DNA from: a beta proteobacterium AAP51
GTDB lineage: Bacteria; Pseudomonadota; Gammaproteobacteria; Burkholderiales; Burkholderiaceae_C
Reading direction: 5' to 3'
Assembly (NCBI GenBank): GCA_001295905.1
Contig: LJHT01000026.1
Coordinates: forward strand, 1 to 64,000
Length of the DNA stretch: 64,000 nt
This document shows positions 43,542-53,110 of this stretch, piece by piece. Each line of letters opens with the position of its first letter. Position 1 is the first letter of the stretch. The position numbers and the translations under genes are program-made. Below the pieces are notes generated by a model. It had not been told where the DNA came from, did not search any database, and saw nothing but the letters and a program-made list of their open reading frames with translations.

Positions 43542-44342
43542 ATGAGCGCCGACAACAAGCCCGACGAACTCGCAGGTTCCGAAGCCCCTTTCGTTTCGCA
43601 CCTGGTCGAGCTGCGTGACCGCCTCATCAAGGCCGTCATTGCCGTGGGTGTGGTCTTCGGCGCGCTGTGCTTCTGGCCGGGCCCGGCGGGCCTGTACGAC
43701 CTGCTCGCCGCGCCCATGGTGGCCCACCTGCCCAAGGGCGCGACGCTGATCGCCACCAACGTGATCTCGCCCATCCTGGTGCCGCTGAAGATCACGCTGA
43801 TGGCCGCCTTCATGGTGGCGCTGCCGGTGGTGCTGTACCAGCTGTGGGCCTTCGTCGCCCCGGGCCTGTATTCGCATGAGAAGAAGCTGGTGCTGCCGCT
43901 GGTGGTGAGCAGCACCATCCTGTTCATTGCCGGCGTGGCCTTCTGCTACTTCCTGGTGATTCCGGGCATGAGCAAGTTCATCCAGGCCTTCGCCCCGGCC
44001 ACCATCACCGCCGCGCCTGACATCGAGCAGTACTTCGGCTTCGTGCTGACCCTCTTCCTCGTCTTCGGCATCGCCTTCGAGGTGCCCATCGCCGTGGTGG
44101 TGCTGGCGCGCATGGGCGTGGTCACCATCCAGCAGCTGCGCGACTGGCGCGGCTACTTCATCGTCGGCAGCTTCATCATCGCCGCCATCGTGACGCCACC
44201 TGACGTCATCAGCCAGCTGGCCCTGGCCATCCCGATGTGCATCCTGTACGAGATAGGCATCCTGGCGGCGCAGTTCCTGATCAAGAACACCAAAGCGCCC
44301 GACGCCGAAGCCGACAGCAGCGACGCCAAGCCGTCGCCCTGA
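43542..44342 (+). CDS. tatC: Sec-independent protein translocase subunit TatC
   Basis: A 266-aa six-helix inner-membrane core of the Tat translocase. The N-terminal signature FVSHLVELRDRL, the LWAFVAPGLY loop with the conserved Pro, and FEVPIAVVVLARMGVV and DVISQLALAIP are visible. The acidic C-terminal tail (DAEADSSDAKPSP) is cytoplasmic. It ends the tat operon; a dispersed repeat lies between its stop and the convergent gspF stop. Confidence 0.97.
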   Translation: MSADNKPDELAGSEAPFVSHLVELRDRLIKAVIAVGVVFGALCFWPGPAGLYDLLAAPMVAHLPKGATLIATNVISPILVPLKITLMAAFMVALPVVLYQLWAFVAPGLYSHEKKLVLPLVVSSTILFIAGVAFCYFLVIPGMSKFIQAFAPATITAAPDIEQYFGFVLTLFLVFGIAFEVPIAVVVLARMGVVTIQQLRDWRGYFIVGSFIIAAIVTPPDVISQLALAIPMCILYEIGILAAQFLIKNTKAPDAEADSSDAKPSP

Positions 44343-44407
44343 ACCAGAAAAAGATGCCTTGAGCGGCCGCGCGCAGCGCCGGCCCCCATCAAGCCACTTT
44401 CGATGGT

Positions 44408-44473
44408 CCGGCTCCGCCGGCCGTTCGAAAGGCCTCCCCCTCGGGGGGTGGCGAGCGCAGCGAGCTGGGGGGC
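44408..44473. repeat. Dispersed GC-rich intergenic repeat, copy 2
   Basis: It begins with CCGGCTCCGCCGG (44408-44420) and ends with TCGGGGGGTGGCGAGCG, CAGCGAGCTGGGGGG. The same end sequences occur at 21946-22014. It lies between convergent tatC and gspF and has complementary C-run and G-run arms (GGCCTCCCCC / GGGGGGCC) that can fold, so it may serve as a bidirectional terminator. Confidence 0.65.
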
Positions 44474-45691
44474 CTACCGTACCCAGGTGTTGAGCTGAAT
44501 GATCGGCATCAACACCGCCAGCATGATGACGATGACCACGCCGCCCATGCCCACGATGAGCAAGGGTTCCAGGATGGTGGCCGCCGCCAGCGCCCGGCGC
44601 TGAACCTCGGCCGACATCTGCGTGGAAGCGCGCTGCAGCATCTGCGGCAGCTGGCCGGTCTGCTCACCCAGGCGCGCGAACATCGCCAGCAGGCCCGGAA
44701 AGCGCTTCTTGCCCGCCAGCGCACTGGCCAGCGGCGCGCCTTCGCGCACCTGCACCAGCGCGTCCATCGCGTCGGCGCGCATGGCGCGGTTGCCCAGGGT
44801 CTCGGCCGCGGCCTGCAGCGCCTTGAGGATGGGCACGCCCGCACCGGCCAGCATGGCCAGCGTGCCGCCGAAGCGCGCCGCGTTGTAGCCGCGTGCCAGA
44901 CGGCCGAAGAGCGGCAGGTTCAGCAGCGCGGCATCGCTGCGTTCGCGGAAGGCCTCGTTGCGCCGCGCCAGCAGCCAGGCCGCGACACCACCGCCCACCA
45001 GCAGCGCCACCGCCCAGCCCCAGCTGCGCACGAAGCTGCTCAGCGCCAGCATGGCCACCGTCAGGAAAGGCAGCGCGCGCTTGCCGGTGGAGAACACGTT
45101 GGCAATCTGAGGCACCACGAAGGTGACGAGCACGATGACGATGATCAGCGCCACGAAGGACACGATGGCCGGGTAGAGCATCGCGCCCAGCACCTTGGCG
45201 CGCAGCGCCTGGCGCTCTTCCAGGTCGTCGGCCAGGCGTTCCAGCACGCCGCCCAAGGCCCCGCTTTGTTCGCCTGCGGCCACCACCGCGCGGTAGATGT
45301 CGTCGAACTCCCGCGGCGCGGTGGCCAGCGCGCGCGCGAAGGAGCTGCCCGCGTTGACCTCGCTCTTCAGGTGCGCCACCAGCTCGCGCTGGCGCGGGTG
45401 CTCGGCCTCGTCGGCCAGCGCCGTGAGCGCGCGCTCCAGCGGCAGGCCCGAGCCCACCAGCCCGGCGAGCTGGCGTGTCCACACCGCCAGCGTGGTGGCT
45501 GAAAAGACGCGCCGAGTGAAACGTGCCGACGGGTTGCCGTCGCTGGCCGTCATGGTGACGGGCGTCACCGCCAGCGGCACCAGATCGCGCCCTCGCAGCT
45601 GCTGACGCGCGGCCTTGGCGTTGTCGGCTTCCAGCAGGCCGCTCTGGGCCTTGCCGGCGACATCCAGGGCTTCGAAGCGGTAGGCAGGCAT
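44474..45691 (-). CDS. gspF: Type II secretion system inner-membrane protein GspF
   Basis: A 405-aa polytopic platform protein of the type II secretion system. It starts MPAYRFEALDVAGKAQSG, the typical GspF opening, and has two repeated GspF domains (about 70-195 and 270-395), each followed by hydrophobic helices such as AIVSFVALIIVIVLVTFVVP. The C-terminal motif LEPLLIVGMGGVVIVIMLAVL is standard. It contacts the GspE ATPase and GspL. The start is 2 bp after the gspE stop, and it is the last gene of the operon gspGHIJKLMNDEF. Confidence 0.97.
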   Translation of the reverse strand: MPAYRFEALDVAGKAQSGLLEADNAKAARQQLRGRDLVPLAVTPVTMTASDGNPSARFTRRVFSATTLAVWTRQLAGLVGSGLPLERALTALADEAEHPRQRELVAHLKSEVNAGSSFARALATAPREFDDIYRAVVAAGEQSGALGGVLERLADDLEERQALRAKVLGAMLYPAIVSFVALIIVIVLVTFVVPQIANVFSTGKRALPFLTVAMLALSSFVRSWGWAVALLVGGGVAAWLLARRNEAFRERSDAALLNLPLFGRLARGYNAARFGGTLAMLAGAGVPILKALQAAAETLGNRAMRADAMDALVQVREGAPLASALAGKKRFPGLLAMFARLGEQTGQLPQMLQRASTQMSAEVQRRALAAATILEPLLIVGMGGVVIVIMLAVLMPIIQLNTWVR

Positions 45692-45693
45692 GG

Positions 45694-47139
45694 CTAGTCG
45701 CGGGTGACGCGGATGACTTCTTCGAGGGAGGTGATGCCTTCACGCACCAGCCGCTCGCCATCTTCACGCATGCTCTTCAGGCCCGCCGCGCGCGCGGCGG
45801 CCACCAGTTCCTGCTCGGGCGCGCGGTTGTGCACCAGGGCCTGCACGTGCTCGTCCACGCGCATGAGTTCGTAGACGCCGGTGCGGCCCTTGTAGCCCGT
45901 CATGCTGCACTTCTCGCAACCCACCGGGTGCCAGCGCGGCTGGCCCTCACCCTCCAAATTCGCGTCGTCGCCGCGCTTCTTGCAATGCGGGCACAGCTTG
46001 CGCACCAGGCGCTGGGCCAGCACGCCCAGCAGGCTGCTGGAAAGCAGGAAAGGCTCGACACCCATGTCGATGAGCCGCGTCACGCTGCTGGGCGCGTCGT
46101 TCGTGTGCACCGTGGCCAGCACCAGGTGACCGGTCAGGCTGGCCTGGATGGCGATGCTGGCGGTTTCGTAGTCGCGGATCTCGCCGATCATGATGACGTC
46201 GGGGTCTTGCCGCAGGATGGCACGCAGCGCCTTGGCAAACGTGAGGTCGATCTTCGGGTTCACCTGCGTCTGGCCGATGCCCGCCAGCTCGTACTCCACT
46301 GGGTCTTCCACTGTCAGCACGTTGGTGGTGGCGGTGTCCACGCGGCCCAGGCTGGCGTAGAGCGTGGTGGTCTTGCCGCTGCCCGTGGGGCCGGTGACGA
46401 GCACGATGCCATGCGGCTGCTGCACCAGGCGGTCGAAGCTCTTCAGCACCTCGCCGTCCATGCCCAGGCCTTCCAGCGTGAAGCGGCTCTCGGTCTTGTC
46501 CAGCAGGCGCAGCACGGCGCGTTCGCCGTGCGACGAGGGCAGCGTGCTCACGCGCACGTCGATGGCGCGGCCGCCGATGCGCAGCGAGATGCGGCCGTCC
46601 TGCGGCAGGCGCTTCTCGGCGATGTCGAGCTCGGCCATGATCTTCAGCCGGCTGATCATCGCCGCATGCAGCGCCTTGTTGGGCTGCACCACCTCGCGCA
46701 GCGTGCCGTCCACGCGGAAGCGCACGCTGCTGCTGCGTTCATAGGGTTCGATGTGGATGTCCGATGCGCCGTCTTTGGCGGCCTGCGTCAGCAGCGCGTT
46801 CAGCATGCGGATGATGGGCGCGTCATCCGCGGCTTCCAGCAGGTCTTCCACCGCCGGCAGCTCTTGCATCATGCGGCTGAGGTCGACGCCGCTTTCCACT
46901 TCGCCGATGACGGCCGCGGCGCTGCTTTCGCCACCGGCATAGGCCGCGGCGATGCGCTGCACCAGCGTGCTGCTGCCTTCACGCTCGAAGCTGGCCACGT
47001 CGAACAGGCGCGTCACCTCGGCCAGGGCCGAAGGCGAGGTGGTCTCGGCGGCCCACAGTGCCAGTTGCTCGCCGTCGTCTTCCAGCAGCAGCGTGTGGGC
47101 CTTGGCAAAGGCGTAGGGCAGCGGGTGTCTCACGGCCAT
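45694..47139 (-). CDS. gspE: Type II secretion system ATPase GspE
   Basis: A 481-aa hexameric cytoplasmic ATPase. Walker A is GPTGSGKTT; the Asp box and Walker B-like motif read [19 protein letters not shown], and the His box is [11 protein letters not shown]-terminal zinc-binding module with two CxxC pairs (LCPHCKKR and GCEKCSMTG) is present, which is typical of GspE. The N-terminal GspL-binding domain is short. The gap to gspD is 13 bp, to gspF 2 bp. It powers assembly of the pseudopilus. Confidence 0.98.
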   Translation of the reverse strand: MAVRHPLPYAFAKAHTLLLEDDGEQLALWAAETTSPSALAEVTRLFDVASFEREGSSTLVQRIAAAYAGGESSAAAVIGEVESGVDLSRMMQELPAVEDLLEAADDAPIIRMLNALLTQAAKDGASDIHIEPYERSSSVRFRVDGTLREVVQPNKALHAAMISRLKIMAELDIAEKRLPQDGRISLRIGGRAIDVRVSTLPSSHGERAVLRLLDKTESRFTLEGLGMDGEVLKSFDRLVQQPHGIVLVTGPTGSGKTTTLYASLGRVDTATTNVLTVEDPVEYELAGIGQTQVNPKIDLTFAKALRAILRQDPDVIMIGEIRDYETASIAIQASLTGHLVLATVHTNDAPSSVTRLIDMGVEPFLLSSSLLGVLAQRLVRKLCPHCKKRGDDANLEGEGQPRWHPVGCEKCSMTGYKGRTGVYELMRVDEHVQALVHNRAPEQELVAAARAAGLKSMREDGERLVREGITSLEEVIRVTRD

Positions 47140-47152
47140 GGGAGCGTGGCCT

Positions 47153-49333
47153 TCAGTTGCGCGGCTCGGCCGGGGCCGGCACGGCAGGCACGGCCGCGCC
47201 GGGCGGTGGCGGCGCCAGCGGTTCGGTGGCCCCGGGCCGCGGCGGCAGCACGGGCGATTCGTTGATGGGCATCACGATGCTGGGCTGCGGCTGCGTGGTC
47301 TGCTGCTGGCCGCGAATCTGGTCGTAGCGGTCGGCCGAGAAACGGTTGGCCGATTCGGCATCGCGCATCACGATCGGCCGCAGGAAGACCATCAGGTTGG
47401 TGCGGCGCCGCTCGCGGCTTTCGCTGCGGAACAGCGCGCCCAGCCAGGGAATGTCGCCCAGCAGCGGCACCTTGCTCTTGTTCGTGACGAAACGGTCTTC
47501 GATCAGCCCGCCCAGCACCAGGATGGCGCCGTCGTCCACCACCACGGTGTTCTCGATGCTGCGCTTGGTGGTGCTGGGGCCGGCGTTGGTGGTGCCGGCG
47601 GCGGTGTCGGTCTTGACGCTGCTCTGTTCCTGGAAGATGGTCATGCGCACCGCGCCTCCTTCACCGATCTGCGGGCGTATGCGCAGCGTGATGCCCACGT
47701 CTTTCCGCTCGATGGTCTGAAAGGGGTTGGCGTTGCCGCCCGTGCCGCCCGCGCCGGTGAACTGGCCGGTGATGAAGGGCACGTTCTCGCCCACCACGAT
47801 CTTGGCTTCTTCGTTGTCCAGCGTGATGAGGTTGGGGGTGCTGACGATGTTGGTCTCGGCCTGGCTCTGCAGCACACGCGCGATGGCGGCCAGGGAGGTG
47901 ACGCCGTTGTAGGCCCGCAGCAGGCCCAGGTTCAGGCCCTGGCCGAGGTTGATCTGCCCCTGCACCGCACCAGTGTTCACGCTGATGATGTTGCCCACGC
48001 CGCCAGCCGGCGTGAAGTTGGTGCCGCCGGCCAGGCCGGTGCGGTCGCCGCTCTGGCCCAGCAGGCCCTGCCACTGGAAGCCGAAGTCGGCGGCGTCGCC
48101 ACCCGAGACCTCGACGATCATGCTTTCGATGTAGACCTGGGCGCGGCGTGAATCGAGCTGGTCGATCAGTGCGCGCACCTGTTTGTACAGCGGTTCTGGC
48201 GCGGTGATGATGAGCGAGTTGGTGGCCGGGTCGGCCTGGATGAAGCCGCCCGTGCTGGGCGCGGCAGCGCCCGTCACCGCCGCCGTGGCCTGCGGGCTGG
48301 CGCCGCCCTGCCCGCCCTGGGCGCCGGCATTGGCCTGCGGCTGCTGCACCGGTGACGGCGCTCCGCCCCCGCCCGTGCTGGCGCCCGAGCCCCCGCCGAT
48401 GGCGCCGAAGGCAGCGCGCACCACGGTGGCCAGGCGCGTGGCCTCGGCGTTCTTCAGGTGCACCACCCACATGCCGCCGCCCGGGCCCAGCAGCGTGCTG
48501 GGGCGGTCGAGCTGGGCGATGGTGGCGCGCACCTGCGCCAGGCGCGCCGGGTTGGCGGCCTTGATGAGCAGCGCGTTAGCGCGTGAATCGGCCAGCACCG
48601 TGGTGCCGCCGCCCGCGCTGGGCACGCCCGGCACCTGGGCACCGCCGCCGCTGTCGCTCAGGCGCTGCACCAGCGGCGCCAGGTCGGCGGCCACGGCGTG
48701 CTGCAGCGGCACGACCTCGACGCCGGTGTTCGAAGGCAGGTCCAGCGCAGCGATGATGCGGCCGATGCGCTCGAGGTTGCCCGCGTAGTCGGTGATCACC
48801 AGCGCATTGCTGGCGGGGTTGGCGTTGATGGTGTTGTTGGCGCTGATCAGCGGCCGCAGGATGGGCACGAGGTTGTTCGGGTTCTCGTGGCGCAGCGTGA
48901 AGATCTGCGTGATGACCTGGTCGCCCTTGGCGCCCACGGCCGTGGCCTCGCCCACCGAGACGGTGCCGGTCTGCAGCTTGGCATCGGCCTCGGGCACCAC
49001 CTTCAGAAGGCCGCCGCTTTCCACCACCGCAAAGCCCAGGCCGCGCAGCGCGCTCTGGTAGCTCTGCCAGGCCTGGCGGATGCTTTGCGGCTGCTCGCTG
49101 TAGACGGTGATGCTGCCCTTCACGCGCGGGTCGACGACGATGGGCCGGCCGATCATCGCGGCGAAGGCGCGCGTCACGCCGTCGATGTCGGCGTTGACGA
49201 AGTTCACCGTCACCGGGGCGCGCGAACGCGTGGGGAGGTCTTGCGCCTGGCTGGCGGGCAGCGGAGCCCCCAGAAGCAGGGCCAGGGCCAGGGCCGGCGT
49301 ACCGCGGCCGAGTTGCCGAAAGTTCATGCTCAT
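47153..49333 (-). CDS. gspD: Type II secretion system secretin GspD
   Basis: A 726-aa outer-membrane channel subunit. It has a signal peptide ([16 protein letters not shown]), N0-N3 domains ([17 protein letters not shown]; then repeats ending LDLPS, LDRPS, LDSRR) and the secretin core with [14 protein letters not shown] near the C-terminus. A Gly/Ala/Gln-rich insertion (about residues 320-380) interrupts N3. The C-terminal Pro-rich tail ([15 protein letters not shown]) is long and could be the S-domain that binds a pilotin. Start ATG 49331-49333 overlaps gspN by 4 bp; ATG 49327 is also possible. Confidence 0.97.
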   Translation of the reverse strand: MSMNFRQLGRGTPALALALLLGAPLPASQAQDLPTRSRAPVTVNFVNADIDGVTRAFAAMIGRPIVVDPRVKGSITVYSEQPQSIRQAWQSYQSALRGLGFAVVESGGLLKVVPEADAKLQTGTVSVGEATAVGAKGDQVITQIFTLRHENPNNLVPILRPLISANNTINANPASNALVITDYAGNLERIGRIIAALDLPSNTGVEVVPLQHAVAADLAPLVQRLSDSGGGAQVPGVPSAGGGTTVLADSRANALLIKAANPARLAQVRATIAQLDRPSTLLGPGGGMWVVHLKNAEATRLATVVRAAFGAIGGGSGASTGGGGAPSPVQQPQANAGAQGGQGGASPQATAAVTGAAAPSTGGFIQADPATNSLIITAPEPLYKQVRALIDQLDSRRAQVYIESMIVEVSGGDAADFGFQWQGLLGQSGDRTGLAGGTNFTPAGGVGNIISVNTGAVQGQINLGQGLNLGLLRAYNGVTSLAAIARVLQSQAETNIVSTPNLITLDNEEAKIVVGENVPFITGQFTGAGGTGGNANPFQTIERKDVGITLRIRPQIGEGGAVRMTIFQEQSSVKTDTAAGTTNAGPSTTKRSIENTVVVDDGAILVLGGLIEDRFVTNKSKVPLLGDIPWLGALFRSESRERRRTNLMVFLRPIVMRDAESANRFSADRYDQIRGQQQTTQPQPSIVMPINESPVLPPRPGATEPLAPPPPGAAVPAVPAPAEPRN

Positions 49334-50193
49334 CCTATGGAAATGACCGAGAAGGCACCTTGGCGCCGCCCGATGATGTTCAGCAAGTTGCCCAGTGCCG
49401 CTTCGAAGCCGGCGGCCGCGCTGGCCTGCCCGGTGAAGCGCAGGCGCGAAGAGGCGCCGGCACCCAGCCACTGGCCGCTGCCGGAGAGCTGCAGTGCGCC
49501 CTCGGTGGTGGACAGCTGCAGCTGTGCCGGGCCGGCGGCGGCGTCGCCACCCACCGTGAGGCGGTAGCTGCCCAGGCTTTCCAGTGTCGACAGGCGCGAA
49601 GCCAGCGTGGCCAGCGTCAGCTCGAGCTGGCCGGTGAAGCGCCATCGGCCTTGCACCTGTTCCAGCACCAGGCCCGGGCTGTGCAGCTGCAGCGTGCCGG
49701 TAGGCCGAAGTGTGTTCCACGGCGTGCCCAGGCCCACCAGCCACGAGGCCGGCCATTGGCCCAGCGCCGGGCCAGACCCGGCCACGGGTACGGCCTGCGG
49801 GACGGCACCGGGCGCAGCCTGCATCCCGGCACCCGGCAGTTCCACGCGCAGGCGGCCCAGGCCCGCCACCAGGCGCAGTTGCAGCTCACCGTTCAGGCAG
49901 CAGGCCTGGGTGGCACGCAGGGCCAGGGACAGGCTCAGCGGTTCGGGGCGCAGCCGCCAGTGCAGGCGGTCGGGCAGCGCGCTGGCGTCGCGGCTGCCTT
50001 CGCCCCCGGTCAGCACGAGCACGGCATTGCCATTCCAGACCGTGCCGCGCGCATCGGCCAGCAGCAGGCGCTGGCCCGTGGCGCTGGCCAGCGCCCCCGC
50101 CAGCCAGGCCGCCGGGGCCTGCAGCACCAGCGTGCACAGTGCGCCAGCGGCCACGCCGGCCAGCACCCAGGCCTTGGTGCCGCGTTTGTTCAA
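49330..50193 (-). CDS. gspN: Type II secretion system protein GspN
   Basis: A 287-aa membrane-anchored periplasmic protein. One N-terminal helix (WVLAGVAAGALCTLVLQ) is followed by the GspN signature LADARGTVWNGNAVL and a beta-rich domain. GspN is an accessory component not found in all type II systems and its role is not firmly defined. Two Cys residues (ACCLNGEL) are adjacent. It overlaps gspM by 4 bp and gspD by 4 bp, so the whole string is coupled. Confidence 0.9.
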   Translation of the reverse strand: MNKRGTKAWVLAGVAAGALCTLVLQAPAAWLAGALASATGQRLLLADARGTVWNGNAVLVLTGGEGSRDASALPDRLHWRLRPEPLSLSLALRATQACCLNGELQLRLVAGLGRLRVELPGAGMQAAPGAVPQAVPVAGSGPALGQWPASWLVGLGTPWNTLRPTGTLQLHSPGLVLEQVQGRWRFTGQLELTLATLASRLSTLESLGSYRLTVGGDAAAGPAQLQLSTTEGALQLSGSGQWLGAGASSRLRFTGQASAAAGFEAALGNLLNIIGRRQGAFSVISIG

Positions 50194-50714
50194 GGCGCGC
50201 CCCCGATGGCCACCACCAGGGTGCCGCTGTACCCGGGGCCGCTGCGCAGCAGGCTGGCTTCCACCGGCCGTGCGCGGGCACCGGAACGGGCTTCGGCCAG
50301 CCAGTCGCGCAGCTGGCTGGTGCTGATGCCGTTGAGCGTGAGCACGGCGCGGTCGCCCTGCAGCGAGAGCTTGGCCTGTTCACCCAGCCGCTCGGTGGCC
50401 GCGCGCAGGGCGGCGGCGGCCTGCTCGCCATTGACGGGCGGAGTGCTCCGCAGCTCGGCCGCTTCGGCGGCCAGGCGCTGCATGGTGCGCAGCTGGGCCT
50501 CGGCGGCCTCGATCGCGGCCGGGGCCGTGCGCAGCGTCTGCAGCGCCGGCTGCAGCGCCAGCCACCACAGCAGGGCCAGCAGCACCACGCCCGCCGCCAG
50601 CGCCACCAGGCGGCGTTCACGCGCGGGCAGCGTGCGCCACCACTGGCGCAGCGGCGCCAGGGCGCCGGCCGGGCTGCCGCCCACGGCCGCCGTACCGGTG
50701 CTGGAGGTGTTCAT
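50190..50714 (-). CDS. gspM: Type II secretion system protein GspM
   Basis: A 174-aa bitopic inner-membrane protein. After a cytoplasmic tail (QWWRTLPARERRLVALAAG) comes one helix (VVLLALLWWLALQPALQTL), then a coiled-coil and the GspM ferredoxin-like periplasmic domain. GspM binds GspL and scaffolds the platform. The first ~20 residues are Ser/Thr/Gly-rich. It overlaps both neighbours by 4 bp. Confidence 0.93.
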   Translation of the reverse strand: MNTSSTGTAAVGGSPAGALAPLRQWWRTLPARERRLVALAAGVVLLALLWWLALQPALQTLRTAPAAIEAAEAQLRTMQRLAAEAAELRSTPPVNGEQAAAALRAATERLGEQAKLSLQGDRAVLTLNGISTSQLRDWLAEARSGARARPVEASLLRSGPGYSGTLVVAIGGAP

Positions 50715-52012
50715 GGCCGCCTCCCTGCCGCGGGCGCCTGGCGGGCCAGCACCAGCCGGCCCTCGCTCAATTCGGCCGTCACCGTGCTGCCGCGCAGGCG
50801 TTCCTGCATCTGCGCCAGCTGCGGTGCACCGAAGCCGGGGGCGGCCAGCGTGAGCCGGCTGCCATCGAAACTGAGCGTCTGCACCGGGCCCTGGCCGTCG
50901 GGCCAGGCGGCGGCAGCGGCCCCCATCAACGCTTCCAGGTCGCCGTCACCCGGGCGGCCGGCCGCGGCACGCAGGCGCTCGGTTTCGCGCTGCATCTGCA
51001 AGGGCGCGTCGAGCACCACGCGCACCCCGGGGTGGGTGGTGGTGAGCAGGGTCTTCATCGCGCTGCGCTGGTCTTCCAGCGCCTGGCGCTGCTGCCAGGC
51101 GTAGACATTGAGGCCCAGCAACTGCAGGCCGACCAGCGCCACCAGGCCCAGGCGCACCGGGCGCCATTCGCGGCTGAAGAAGCGCTGCCCGGCACCGCGC
51201 AGCGCACGCGTGCCGCGCATGCGCACGGCCAGGTCGAACTGACGCAGGTTGTGGCTGGCCTGGGCAGCCTCCAACGCGCGCTCGGCTTCGGTCATCAGCG
51301 CGACGGGCGCGCCCAGCCACTGCTCGGCTGCTGCAGCCGCAGCGGGCGTGGCGGTCCAGCGGGCGGCCTGTGCCTCGGGCTGCAGCGCACGCGCCAGGGC
51401 ACCGCCCAGGCGCACACAGGCCACGCCGTCGGGGCGGGCCAGGCTCAACCAGGGCTGGGCCTCGGCGCCTTCACCCGCGCTTTCGCTGTCGCCTTGGGCG
51501 TGGAAGTGCCCGCGCGCGGGCTCGCCAGTGGCCGGCGGCGCGGTGGCGGCCACCACACGTTCCACCACGAGGCCAGCGCCTTCCAGCGCAGTCAGGGCGG
51601 CCGCCAGGCGTGGGCGGTGCGTCACCGCCACCCAGCCCGGCTGGCCCGCGGTGCTGCCTGCGGCCAGGGCGAAGTGCAGGCTGTCGTCTTCCTCGAGCAG
51701 GGCTTCTTCCATCACGCCCAGCAGGGCCGAGCGCAAGCGGGCGGGCGGGGCCCGGGGAATGTCCACGCGGTGCCAGCTCACGTCGCCTTCGGCGAGCACC
51801 AGCACCACCTGGTCGGCGCGCGGCAGCAGGGCGGGGGCGGCACTGCCTTGCTGCGCCACGCTGCTGCCGTCGGTGCTGAAGACGAAGCTCCAGGCCGAGG
51901 GCAGCTTCAGGGCCGCGCCCGAACGGGCCTGGGCCGCGACGGCGTCATTGCCCCCAGCGGCGCGGGCGGCCAGGCGTTCACGGGGGGGAAGCAACAGGGC
52001 AAGCAGGGACAT
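50711..52012 (-). CDS. gspL: Type II secretion system protein GspL
   Basis: A 433-aa bitopic protein linking the GspE ATPase to GspM. The N-terminal ~260 residues form an actin-like cytoplasmic domain starting MSLLALLLPPRERLA. A membrane helix (LGLVALVGLQLLGLNVYAW) at about 290-310 precedes a periplasmic ferredoxin-like domain. I start at ATG 52010-52012 because homologues begin LLxLLLPPRE; the frame is open 34 codons upstream. A 120-bp gap without a gene separates it from gspK. Confidence 0.93.
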   Translation of the reverse strand: MSLLALLLPPRERLAARAAGGNDAVAAQARSGAALKLPSAWSFVFSTDGSSVAQQGSAAPALLPRADQVVLVLAEGDVSWHRVDIPRAPPARLRSALLGVMEEALLEEDDSLHFALAAGSTAGQPGWVAVTHRPRLAAALTALEGAGLVVERVVAATAPPATGEPARGHFHAQGDSESAGEGAEAQPWLSLARPDGVACVRLGGALARALQPEAQAARWTATPAAAAAAEQWLGAPVALMTEAERALEAAQASHNLRQFDLAVRMRGTRALRGAGQRFFSREWRPVRLGLVALVGLQLLGLNVYAWQQRQALEDQRSAMKTLLTTTHPGVRVVLDAPLQMQRETERLRAAAGRPGDGDLEALMGAAAAAWPDGQGPVQTLSFDGSRLTLAAPGFGAPQLAQMQERLRGSTVTAELSEGRLVLARQAPAAGRRP

Positions 52013-52132
52013 CGCTGGGGCGGGGGCAGGGTCAGGCGCTCGGCAGGTGCGGGGCAAGCCGGCCCCCAGGGGGCAGGCGGCGCGTATTGTGGCCTTGGCG
52101 GCCGGCGGCAGCACCGGCGCGAATGAGGGCCT

Positions 52133-53110
52133 TCACAAGCCGGCCGCCGTGAAGCTTTGGCGTTCTCGGCGGCGCACCGTGATGCGGTCGCCGTCGCGCT
52201 GCACCAGCGAGCGCTCTTCGAGCACCCGCTCTTCCAGCCGCAGCCGGCCCGAGACGAAAAACCATGACGAGCCCACGCCCACGCGGTTGGGGTCGAGCTT
52301 GATGCTGTCGTTGGCCAGCAGCGTCTGGATGTCGGTGATGCTCTCGAAGGGCTTGCGCTGGCGCGCCTGCACCAGGCGTTCGGCGGTGCCCAGGTCGATG
52401 CCGTCGATGGCGGCCATCAGCACCTCGCGCGGGGCGGTGTTGGCATTGACGGGCGTGGGCAGCGGCAGCAGGTCGACCCAGGGCGCCAGGCGCGCCAGCG
52501 TGGCGGTGTCGATGCCCAGCCACACCAGGTCGGCCAGCTGGGCCGGGCGCAGTGGCCTCTCGGCGTTGGCCGGGGTTTCTGCGGTGACCACGCCCGTGGC
52601 CAGCACCAGGCCTTCGGCGATGCGCGTGGCGGTGTCGCCCGGGGCACCGGCCAGGTCGGCCAGACGCTGCAGGGCGGCCAACTGCACGTCTTGCGGCTTG
52701 CCCGCGCCATCCACCAGGCCGCGCAGGTTGAAGCGTGCCTGCGCGTCGACGATGCTGCCGCTGATGAAGGCTTCGGGCCCGCCGTCGGTGTTGTTGTCCT
52801 TGTCGGCCGCCAGGAAGGTGGACAAGCGCGCTTCGGCCAGCGGTGTGGCCCAGGGCTCGTCGAGCGAATCGCGCGCCTGGCCGCGCTGGCGCGCATCGCG
52901 GCCGTCTTCCCTCAGGATGAGGCGCGCCCAGTCGAGCGCGCCGCTGAGGATCCACGCCGCTTGCGCCCGCGCACGCTCGGCGGCTTCCACCTGCACCGCG
53001 CGGGTCTGCAGCCACACCATGCCGCTGGCCACGGTGGTGATGAGCGCGACGATGACCATCGCCAGCAAGAGCGCCGCGCCGCGCTGGCGCAGGGCTGGTG
53101 CGGCCTTCAT
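52133..53110 (-). CDS. gspK: Type II secretion system minor pseudopilin GspK
   Basis: A 325-aa minor pseudopilin that caps the pseudopilus tip. The leader peptide ends RQRG, followed by AALLLAMVIVALITTVASG; position +5 is Leu where other pseudopilins have Glu, as is normal for GspK. The large globular domain contains the saposin-like insertion and the conserved VNANTAPREVL and LANDSIKLDPN regions. It overlaps gspJ by 4 bp. Confidence 0.95.
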   Translation of the reverse strand: MKAAPALRQRGAALLLAMVIVALITTVASGMVWLQTRAVQVEAAERARAQAAWILSGALDWARLILREDGRDARQRGQARDSLDEPWATPLAEARLSTFLAADKDNNTDGGPEAFISGSIVDAQARFNLRGLVDGAGKPQDVQLAALQRLADLAGAPGDTATRIAEGLVLATGVVTAETPANAERPLRPAQLADLVWLGIDTATLARLAPWVDLLPLPTPVNANTAPREVLMAAIDGIDLGTAERLVQARQRKPFESITDIQTLLANDSIKLDPNRVGVGSSWFFVSGRLRLEERVLEERSLVQRDGDRITVRRRERQSFTAAGL